A stretch of DNA of 64,000 bases from Sabellastarte sp. h YS-2021 (taxonomy: Eukaryota > Annelida > Polychaeta > Sabellida > Sabellidae). Within the stretch, counting starts at the first letter, position 1. Each line of letters starts with the position of its first letter. Location of the stretch: assembly GCA_964017235.1 (NCBI GenBank), contig OZ024939.1, forward strand, positions 45,672,241 through 45,736,240, read 5' to 3'. This document shows, piece by piece, positions 55,419 through 64,000 of the stretch. Made by a program: the position numbers and the translations under genes. Under the pieces are notes generated by a model. The model was not told where the DNA came from, ran no database searches, and was given only the letters and a program-made list of their open reading frames with translations.

Positions 55419-55911
55419 TAGTAGTATATAAGTGAGCAGGAGACCCCCCATACATGCTTCGTAGGTGCACTTCCAGTTCCGGTTGCGCATGCGCAGTGGA
55501 GCATGAGTGAAACAAGCAATGTGATTGGTTGATGAGCATGATGCGCAGTGGAGCATGAGTGAAACAAGCAATGTGATTGGTTGATGACGTCACATCATGT
55601 AACTAAATGTTGCAATTTGATTGGTTGATGATGTCACATGACTACATTTGACCTCCCATACCACATTGATTCATCTGGTAGCGCATGGGCATTGGACCAT
55701 TTCTGGTTCCGGTTGATTGATTGGTGAACAGGCATATGATTGATTTCACTTTGCATATTGACTGGCCAAAACAGCACCCCAATCACCCCCACCCCCCTCT
55801 CCAGTGGGGAGGGGAGGGGGCGCTCCACTGAAAGAGTTTTGAAAACACCAATAAATAGATGTCTCTCTTACCAGAAAGCATCATTCACATGCAAGACCGC
55901 AAAGGAGACAC

Positions 55912-56097
55912 ATGGATAACTGGTGTGAAAAGTCCTTGGTCAAATATTCATGCCAAATGATCATACTTGCTATTGTGATTATAGCATCTATTGTGAACCT
56001 GTCATTGAACCGGGATGAAAAGGGTATTTGGTTACTGCTGTTGTGTTCATCTTTGGGATACATACTGCAAAATCCTAGTATAAAAAAGAAAGAATGA
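55912..56097 (+). CDS. Polinton A small membrane protein (unit 2)
   Basis: Identical 61-residue protein; same 4-base overlap with integrase. Confidence 0.65.
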   Translation: MDNWCEKSLVKYSCQMIILAIVIIASIVNLSLNRDEKGIWLLLLCSSLGYILQNPSIKKKE

Positions 56098-57217
56098 ATA
56101 AGATTTTATGTTCAATTTTCTTTGATCCCTCACACCCCGCAAGCTTTTCAGGTCCACAGAAATTGTATGAGGCTGCAGTCAAACAAGACAGCTCTGTGAC
56201 CCTCAGTGCCATGAAGAGTTGGTTGAGTGGAGAGGAGACATACACATTTAACAAGCCATCAAGAAAGAAAATTAAAAGAAATAAAGTCTTTGTCCGAACA
56301 ATAGATCAACAGTGGGATGTTGACTTGATGGACATGACAAAAGTAACAAAATACAGTGACGGTTATCATTACATTCTTTTAGCTATTGACATCTTTTTTC
56401 ACTATGTATAGACAGTGGCACTCAGGGATAAATCTGGAAATGAAGTAGTTCATGCACTCTCAAAGATATTCATGGAAAGAGTACCAGAAACTGTGTGTTC
56501 AGACAAAGGCACAGAATTTTTATGACACAAAATTCAGAGTTTATTCAAATCACACTTGAACCATCACTTTGTGACCCAAAATGAAGTGAAGGCCAATTAT
56601 GCAGAAAGAGCTCTTAAAACCATAAAAGGAAAAATATACAAGTACTTTACATATAAGCAGTCTTACCGTTATATTGATGCACTGCAAGACATTACACAGG
56701 CTTACAACTCAAGTGTACACCGTTCCATTAAAATGGCACCAGCACAAGTAACAATGAGCAACCAAATTCAGAAAGAATGAAGGATGAAGGAAGAATGAAG
56801 AGTGAAAAAAACACTTTTAAGTTTAAAGTTGGCGACTTTGTCAGAATCTCACGTGTCAGAAAGACGTTCACAAGGGAATGTGATCAGAGGTGGAGTGGTG
56901 AAATGTTCCAAATAGTCAACAGAGATGGGTCACAAAGGTATCTCACATACAAAATCAAAGACTATTCCGGGGAGCCCATTCATGGAACATTTTATGAAGA
57001 AGAGCTACAGAAGGTCACTCCAAATGAGTATTATAAGGTGGAAAAAATTTTGAAAAGTCGCAAAATTAAAAGTCACCCCAAAGAGGTCTTGGTGAGGTGG
57101 TTACATTGGTCATCAAAGTATGATTCTTGGGTACCAGCCACAGATATCACTGGTGCTATTATAAATAGAAGGTCTCCCGAACTTATGTTGTCATTTCAAC
57201 GTGAACAGTCATGGTGA
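56094..57217 (+). pseudogene. Polinton A integrase (unit 2)
   Basis: Same two stops (56409-56411, 56523-56525) and frameshift as unit 1. Missense change Ser to Phe at 56398 and a T/A change at 56560. Confidence 0.9.
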
Positions 57218-57221
57218 AAAC

Positions 57222-57569
57222 ATGTCCGTAATTAAAAAGAATGAATATGTGTTAAGGGTTTTAACTGAAGGTGACCCCAAAACGACAAAGTACATCATTT
57301 GTGGTGCAGACAGACCACTCATTCACTATTTTGTAGATTGTGCTCACAATATTCTAGAGGGGAATATTCCTCTTGGCCTGAAAGAAAAGAAAAGACTGGG
57401 AAAGTATAAAGAAGAACTGCGAGCATTAAGGAAAAAGAATACCTCTGACAGAAAAAAGAAACAGATTTTGCAAGAGGGTGGATTCCTGCCTACTTTATTG
57501 GCTCCTATTTTAGGAACTGTTATACCTCCACTTGCTAAGAAACTGGTAGGGCTTTTCACTCGCCGATGA
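57222..57569 (+). CDS. Polinton A GGFLP-family small protein (unit 2)
   Basis: Identical to 27443-27790, intact. Confidence 0.65.
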   Translation: MSVIKKNEYVLRVLTEGDPKTTKYIICGADRPLIHYFVDCAHNILEGNIPLGLKEKKRLGKYKEELRALRKKNTSDRKKKQILQEGGFLPTLLAPILGTVIPPLAKKLVGLFTRR

Positions 57570-57641
57570 ATAAATTTATTGAAAAACTTGTGCCCAAGTC
57601 ATTCTTGAACGCCAGTAGGAAGAGATGCCACTGCTACAGCT

Positions 57642-58250
57642 ATGGCCAGAATAGAAAAGGATATGAGTGGACTGTTAGAAGACCCTGTATTGGAACCAAC
57701 TGAAAAAATGAAGCTGTACAATCAGTCAATGAATCGTCTGCTGACTTATGATCGAAAGCAAGACCCTGAACCTGTGGATCCTTTTCGAGATCCTGTGGCC
57801 CGTGTGGAAGACCCTAAAGAAGATTTAGAAGATGACTTGGCCATCACTCTGCCACCTTCTTTGAGGAGTAAAGGACGGAACCTGTATCAAGAGTTAAAAG
57901 GGACTGTACAATGGAATGACAAAGGCGAAATTTTAACAGAATCCATTAGTGGATGACACATTACAGATTTGATAAACACGGCTATTTGGACACAGAGAAA
58001 AATAAGAAAACTCCCAACTGGTTGGGAATACTTTAATCAAAAGTTACAAGAGGCTAACATTCCAGAGAGGTTATTAGGTCGTGGTCCCCAGTTTCAACCA
58101 CAACAGGAGGTGTGGAAACCTGAACCAAAACCTGAACCAGAACCTGAACCAGAATCAGAACTGGAATCTGACCCGGAATCTGAACTGGAATCCGAATCAG
58201 AATGGCAAACAAAGACTCCAAGAAAAAAGTACAAATGGGAGAGTATATAA
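57642..58250 (+). pseudogene. Polinton A acidic protein with in-frame TGA (unit 2)
   Basis: Same TGA (57954-57956); one silent G to A change near 57728. Confidence 0.65.
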
Positions 58251-58299
58251 AAGGGAAAACATCCTTTGATTTTCTTCAGTATGACAAGAGACACAAACT

Positions 58300-59028
58300 A
58301 TGAAGGACTTTTATGTCTATTTACCAAGCAATACAAACCACACAGGTAATACTCCCGGATAGTTTATTGTACCAAAGGCTCAACCTTATGAACTGGTCGG
58401 TCAATGGGAAGTGGGACTGATGGAAATTCAGTATGCAAGAACGTGGTATAATGTCCCTTCAGATCAATTTGTTCAAATTGGAATACAACCATTCTCATCC
58501 CTGAGGGTATTTATGATGACATAAAGGAATTGATCAAAACCTTAGATAAAAAAATTAAATGGGGCTTTGGTGCAAATGCACCTATCACTGTTGAATTCAA
58601 TACCATTGAAGCCATACAAAAAACAAGGCTTAAAATTGCAATAAATGACTCACAGAGGACTTACCACCAGACTTGTATCTTTCCAAGAGATTAAGTGACA
58701 TATTAGGATTTGTCAAGATAGGCCCATTTGCACCTGGAGATAGAAAATCAGAGTATCCGGCTGACATTGAAGATGGCACACACAACTTGTATGTCTACTG
58801 TAATCTAATTGAGCCTGTGGGCATGGGAAAAGCCAAGGTGCCCCTCCTGAGAATTGTACCCATCCAAAAGGGTCCCATTGTCATCACCTCCTATAATCAA
58901 GTGTTCTACTATCCAGTGATGAGAAAGATTTTTGGAGCTGTTGAAATCAATATAAAGGGGGATACAGGATAAATTATTCCATTTGTTGGTAGGAAGTCAT
59001 TCGTAACACTTCACTTTCATCAAAAATG
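58300..59028 (+). pseudogene. Polinton A penton (unit 2)
   Basis: Same lesions; Lys to Glu at 58751 and an A/G change near 58545. Confidence 0.8.
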
Positions 59029-59373
59029 AAGCACCAGGATTACTGCTGCGATGATTCTACCCGTCAAGCATATGAGCAGTATTACACAAGTCAAGGAGGA
59101 AATGGATTACCAGGATTTCAAGTTTTGCGATATCAAAGAGGTCACGGTTTGGGAAGTCTGTTTCGGGGACTCGTTGGAGTGGCTGCTCCCCTGTTGAAGA
59201 AAGGTACCATTGCACTGGGAAAGTCCTTGGGACAGAAAGCCCTCAAAGCAGGTGTGGAATTGGCACAAGATTACCTGGGAGATAATAAAAGGAACAGCAA
59301 CCAAAGAAAGCGTGTCATTTCATCGAGAGCAGTCAAAAGAGGAGGACCGAAACGAAAAGATATATATTCTTAA
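59026..59373 (+). CDS. Polinton A PX-like protein (unit 2)
   Basis: Identical to 29247-29594, intact. Confidence 0.7.
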   Translation: MKHQDYCCDDSTRQAYEQYYTSQGGNGLPGFQVLRYQRGHGLGSLFRGLVGVAAPLLKKGTIALGKSLGQKALKAGVELAQDYLGDNKRNSNQRKRVISSRAVKRGGPKRKDIYS

Positions 59374-59375
59374 AC

Positions 59376-59774
59376 ATGCCTCTGATTCACCCACTGTCAT
59401 GCGAGTGTGTTAAAAGTGAATTGGATTTGTTTGCTGTGCCACTCACTGAAACCAGTGTTGAATGGAGATGGGTAGAATATGGACCAATTACAGCCGTCAG
59501 GGACAGTGATGACACCATTGAATTTAAAAGTGCTGACACAGACTCAGAGTACATAGGTTTGAAAAACAGCTTCATTCGAGTCAAGGCTGAAATTGTGAAT
59601 GCTGAGGGAGAGGCTTTGGGTGCCACTGCAGATGTCGCTCCAGTAAATTTTTGGCTACATGCTTTGTTTAGTCAGATAGACATGACCCTGAAAAACACTT
59701 TAGTCACCACCTCCAACAACACCTATCCTTACAAAGCATACATAGAAGTCCAACAAAGAAATGTGATAATTTGA
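59376..59774 (+). pseudogene. Polinton A major capsid N-terminal fragment (unit 2)
   Basis: Same abrupt switch to the ATPase-derived fragment (59763-59902). Confidence 0.85.
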
Positions 59775-60074
59775 AGACACATTAAGAATGTTCATAAGAA
59801 TGTCTAATCAGAAATGCCAGTACATCACCCTATGCATCACCAAGGTGGCTCCTACATCACCCTACTAGAGATGACTCAGCCATTTACTTGTCTAGTACCT
59901 AGCCCATTGTTATACAGAAAAAGTGTGCCATTGATACAGTAGGAGGATGGGCAGGAGGGATCAGGTAGAAAAGAAAATATGTAGAAGTAGCAATCAATAT
60001 GAGGAGGAGAAAATATAAATAGCAGAAAATTTTACAAACGAGTTCATTTCCCAATCAGATACTGATCTGAAAAT

Positions 60075-60836
60075 ATGTCTCAGTGTCCAGTATGTGGCAA
60101 GTCCTTTACCAGAAGTGATAATTTGAAAAGACACATTAAAATGTTCATGAGAAAATGGCCCCAGAAATGCCAGTACATCACCTTAAGCATCACCAAAGTG
60201 GTTCCTGCTTCACTGTTGCCCTACCCAAGCTGATTCATCCTTTTACTTGTCTAGTGGCTGGCCCAACAGGAAGTTGAAAAACATCATTTCTGAAAAAGTT
60301 ACTGGAACTGAAAAATGAAAAGATATACCAATGTCCAGAAAAATTCTGTGGTGCTATTCTCAATGGCAGCCTCTTTATGCCACAATGAAAGATGTGGAAT
60401 TCCGACAAGGTTTACCAGATGTTAGAAAACTGAAATCTTGCCTTCTGATGTTAGATGACATGATGAACCGCCTGGAGAGTGAAGTGGCTGACCTCTTTAC
60501 CAAAGGGAGTCATCATAAAAATATATCTGTCATTGCAGTGACCCAGAATGTGTTTCACCAAAGCAGATTCCAGAGGACTATCAGTTTGAACACACACTAC
60601 ATGGTCCCATTTAAAAATCCCAGAGATGCCAGCCAGATTCAACAGTTGGCCAGACAGATGTACCCCAAAGATCCAGAATACCTTGTGCAGGTGTATGAAA
60701 GAGTGATGACCCTGAGACCGTATAGCTATCTGTTCATTGACCCTCAAGCAGGAAACACCGGATAATATGAGACTGAGAGCAAATATATTACAAAATGAAG
60801 AACGATATTATTGTCAAAGAAAAAATAAACTTGTAT
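60075..60836 (+). pseudogene. Polinton A packaging ATPase (unit 2)
   Basis: Same P-loop stop and frameshifts. Asp to Asn at 60466 close to Walker B; silent G/A near 60609. Confidence 0.85.
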
Positions 60837-61187
60837 GATCTTTAACGCCTTGTTTTTCTTGAGTTGAAGAATTTGCTGGTTCAAAATAGATCAATCAGAT
60901 GCTTGCATCACCCATCAAACAATCAAACACCTCCACCACTCCATTAACCAATCAATGACATCATTAACAAATCATGTCATCAACCAATCAAATAGATATT
61001 CCAAGTTATTAAAGTTTTGCTGCTTCGCTCTTTTAAGTATCCATATAAAATAATAAACAAAGTAAAAACAAAGAGCATGAATTGTTTTATATGGATATAT
61101 ATATTTTATTTTATATGGATACTTAAAAGAGCGAAGCAGCAAAACTTTAATAACTTGGAATATCTATGTGACAAAAAAGCTGCCATT

Positions 61188-62315
61188 ATGAGGAACTTTA
61201 TATCTCAATTCCACAGAAAATTGTGTGTTTTCGTGACAAGTTATAGTGATGCAGTTCAGCGTGAGGCAAGGAGAAAGGGTTTAGCTACCTTCAACAAAAC
61301 CAGATTTGCATCTCACAGAAGATTTCTTGTATCTTGTTTGGATAAAAAAGTGGTTCCAAATGGGTTTTTGTTGAAATTCCATGGACAGTCTTTGAAGTGT
61401 CGGAAAATTGTGAAAAATTGTTCCTTCAATCTGATGAGGGATAGCCTTAGAGAAAACAACTTCAAGTTACAGAGACATTCAAAGGACATTGATTATAGTA
61501 CAGAGAAACTTAAGGTTTGGTGTACTTCTATTGAGTTTGGTGAAATTTGTCAATACATCCATCAGTGCAATAAAGAACTTCATGTGATATTTGAAGAGAT
61601 TAAATCAAAGAAGTTGAAAAGTTTACTTCCTCCGGTCAAAGAAATTTCTGAAAATAAACTTGTTGTAACTATTCCATCTGATCTTCCTTTGGACAGTTCA
61701 GAGTGTAGTCTTCTTGGCAAAGGTCTAGGATTTGTACCTACCAATAGGAAGCCTGAGAAGTTTCAAAGTCTTCAAGATCTTTCCAAATTTTATAGAAAAA
61801 TTAGACTCCACGCTTTCTTTAATAATTTGGACCAGACAATTGAAGACAGACTACAGACAGGATTTTCCCAAGAGGATGAGTTTACAAGGCTTGAGAAAAG
61901 AAATTCTACTTTTACACCACGTGAGGGACAATTTGAGGACAATGAGCAAAAGGCCCTGAAAAGACTAAGACAGAGGAAAGATATTGTGATTAAGCCAGCA
62001 GACAAAGGGGGTGCAGTTGTTGTGTGGAGAAAGGATTTGTACCAAAAAGAAGCAGAGCAACAGTTGTCAAATGAACGTTTTTATACACGTTTAGAGACAG
62101 ATAGGACTGATGAAATTAACACGTTTATCAAGAGTGAAATAGATTCAATGATATGTGCAAGAGACCTTCCAGATACGGCAGCAGCTTTATTGGTTGAGAA
62201 ACCGAAATGTAGCAATTTTTATATTTTGGACCAGACAATTGATGACAGACTACAGACAGGATTTTCCCAAGAGGATGAGTTTACAAGAACTGTATGTACT
62301 GGTCACAGTTTCTGA
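61188..62315 (+). pseudogene. PLE polyprotein N-terminal part (unit 3)
   Basis: Identical to the unit 2 copy at 31409-32536; RT core absent. Confidence 0.85.
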
Positions 62316-62657
62316 AGTAGTGCGAATTTCCTTGAGATTGTGTGTCAAAATCAGCTGGAATTAGCACATCGGTTTACTACAAAGAAACTGACAGTCATGC
62401 TTACCTTAAATATGGTTCCTCCCATCGAAATTCATGCAAAAATGCCATTAGATTTTCACAATTTCTCCGTTTGAAGCGCGTGTGTTCTGATAGACATAAA
62501 GAGGTAGCTATTCACTTCAACTCTTTGGGTCACAGTTTAGATCATTTCAGAGTGCAAGTTCTGTTTGAAAACATCAATGGTAATTCCTCAAGGAAATTCA
62601 CACTGACTTCAGAAACTGTGAAAGTATACTGAAAGGATGGGTGGAAATTGCTAACAA

Positions 62658-63732
62658 AAAGATATATTGATGATATTTTGGGTGCAACTTCAATGTCTAG
62701 AGAAGATCTTGATAAATTTATTACCTTTGTTAGCAATTTCCACCCATCCTTTCAATATACTTTCACAGTTTCTGAAGTCAGTGTGAATTTCCTTGACATT
62801 AAGTTGTGTGTCAAAGCAGATGCAATTAGCACATCGGTTTACTACAAAGAAACTGACAGTCATGCATACCTTAAATATGGTTCCTCCCATCCTAAGACCT
62901 GTAAAAATGCTATTCCATTTTCACAATTCCTCCGTTTGAAGCGCCTATGTTCTGATAGGCAGGATTTGAAGACAAAAGAGAAGGAAATGGAACATTTCTT
63001 TCTAGCAAGAGATTATCCCCAGAATATTGTCTCTAAGGCCAAAGATAGAGTTTCTCATATCAGTAGAGCTGATGCTTTGAAACAAAAAGAACCTGCTGAA
63101 GAAATGAATAGGGTTATACTTACCCTTACATACAACTCTCACAGTAAGGCAATCAAAGACATTGTGGAGAAGAATTTCCACATGCTAAATCTAGACGAGG
63201 AAGTGGGTTATTTGTTTCAAGAAAAACCTCTCTGATTTCATACCGTAGGGACAGGAACATAAGAGACATACTGGTCCACTCTAAATTCAGTTCCAAAGAT
63301 GTGTCTGGCATAACTTTGCCATGTGGTAGAAAACATTGTCTTACATGTCCCTTTGTTTTCAATGAGGTACACACAGTTGAGGGGCCTAGAGGTAAATTTA
63401 CTCCTTCAGGCAGTTTTTCTTGTATCACCAAAGATGTCATTTATTGCATTGAATGTATTAGATGTGGAGAGATTTATATTGGGGAAACAGAAAGAAGGTT
63501 AGGAGATAGGATAAGAGAACACTTGAGAGATGTCAAGAACAAGAATAGACATAAAGAGGTAGCTATTCACTTCAACTCTTTGGGTCACAGTTTAGATCAT
63601 TTCAGAGTGCAAGTTCTGTTTGAAAACATCAATGGTAATTTGGCCAGGAAAATCAAAGAAAGTTACTTCATTATGAAATTTGGCTGTGTGTACCCACTGG
63701 GTATGAACAGGGACAATGGAATTGTAGTATAA
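62658..63732 (+). pseudogene. PLE C-terminal half, YIDD to GIY-YIG (unit 3)
   Basis: As 32879-33953 with the extra-CT frameshift. The GTG versus GTA codon at 63301-63303 is the one difference noted. Confidence 0.85.
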
Positions 63733-64000
63733 ATGTTATCTCTCTTACAATTTGTTTAATTCTAATTCTTTTGTTGAGGATATTAATTTTTATTGTCATA
63801 GCTCAAATTGTTCTTATATAAGAAATTTTGGATTTTTTTGACATTATAGTGAATTTTAAAAAAATTTGAAAAAATTAAAAATTTTCGATTTTGTGACGTC
63901 ATAGTGAAAAATTGCAAAAAATTAAAAATTTTGATTTTTGTGACGTCATAGTAAAAAAATTTTTTTTTAGTGACGTCATCTTAAAATTTATGACGTAAAT

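Larger units (their letters stand above)
31219..60997. repeat. Tandem array unit 2 (complete, 29,779 bp)
   Basis: Complete copy of the array unit. Offsets to unit 1 are 29771 up to about 20135, with +/-1 changes in homopolymers near 8757 and 16174. They become 29779 after an 8-bp extra ATTTTTAA-like repeat at about 49903-49920. Substitutions seen by eye include 8287/38058, 17563/47334, 26619/56398, 28972/58751 and 30687/60466. The low divergence implies a very recent duplication, allelic copies joined by assembly, or ongoing homogenisation. Confidence 0.95.
55419..60997 (+). mobile_element. Polinton element A (unit 2)
   Basis: Copy of 25640-31218 at +29779; left-end 52-bp repeats at 55490-55586, same gene content and lesions. 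Confidence 0.85.
60998..64000. repeat. Tandem array unit 3 (right-truncated)
   Basis: Start of a third copy, exactly 29,779 bp after unit 2 and nearly identical to it over 3 kb; one clear difference is A at 33524 versus G at 63303. It has the same PLE deletion junction as unit 2, so units 2 and 3 are closer to each other than to unit 1. The window ends inside the PLE 3' untranslated region. Confidence 0.95.
60998..64000 (+). mobile_element. Rearranged Penelope-like element (unit 3, cut by window end)
   Basis: Same form as unit 2: leader arms 60998-61053 and 61106-61161, patchwork 62316-62657. The window ends in the CRE-like cluster (sites 63894-63901, 63941-63948, 63971-63978). Confidence 0.88.

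Noticed and set aside
31219..60997. Circular viral genome or episome concatemer
   Set aside because: The unit holds LINEs, a SINE with target duplications and a DIRS, and both virus-like elements are broken and lack a polymerase; this is chromosomal repeat DNA or derived from it.
1..64000. CRISPR array, bacterial operons or phage
   Set aside because: No regularly spaced short repeats. Gene families, SINE/LINE content and codon lesions are those of an animal genome.

Overview
The window is animal nuclear DNA made almost entirely of mobile elements, with no recognisable host gene, rRNA gene or true tRNA gene. The content points to a marine invertebrate, most likely a mollusc: a tRNA-derived SINE with a CAAACAAA-type tail, a DIRS-type retrotransposon, CR1/L2-like and L1/Tx1-like LINEs, a GIY-YIG Penelope-like element (PLE), and two Polinton/adintovirus-like elements. 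The taxon is inference; the element families are read from protein motifs.

The dominant structure is a head-to-tail tandem array with a 29,779-bp period. Unit 1 (1-31218) is partial at its left end, unit 2 (31219-60997) is complete, and unit 3 (60998 onward) runs off the right edge. The units are almost identical: scattered single-base changes, an 8-bp slippage near 20135, and one large difference. Unit 1 carries about 2 kb of inverted PLE sequence that is missing from units 2 and 3.

Each unit runs in this order. (a) A rearranged, dead PLE that lacks the reverse-transcriptase core. (b) A decayed Polinton (B, minus strand) with major capsid, PX-like, penton, integrase and packaging-ATPase genes. 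(c) A duplicated 534-bp segment with two 148-bp palindromic MITEs, plus small repeats. (d) A CR1/L2-like LINE fragment. (e) A DIRS element on the minus strand (about 12.5-24 kb of the unit) opened by nested insertions: a second CR1-like LINE inside the tyrosine recombinase, a 136-bp mini-PLE with a 12-bp target duplication, and an L1/Tx1-like LINE inside gag that itself carries a SINE with a 12-bp target duplication. (f) A repeat-poor spacer. (g) A second, diverged Polinton (A, plus strand) with a small membrane protein, integrase, two small conserved proteins, penton, PX-like protein, truncated major capsid and packaging ATPase.

In both Polintons the virion-gene order penton - PX - capsid is kept, but no protein-primed polymerase or protease was found, and most genes carry stops or frameshifts. 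I see no operating new system. The points most worth checking are the array itself (real or assembly product), the PLE palindrome and its differential deletion, and the mini-PLE with a hammerhead-like core.
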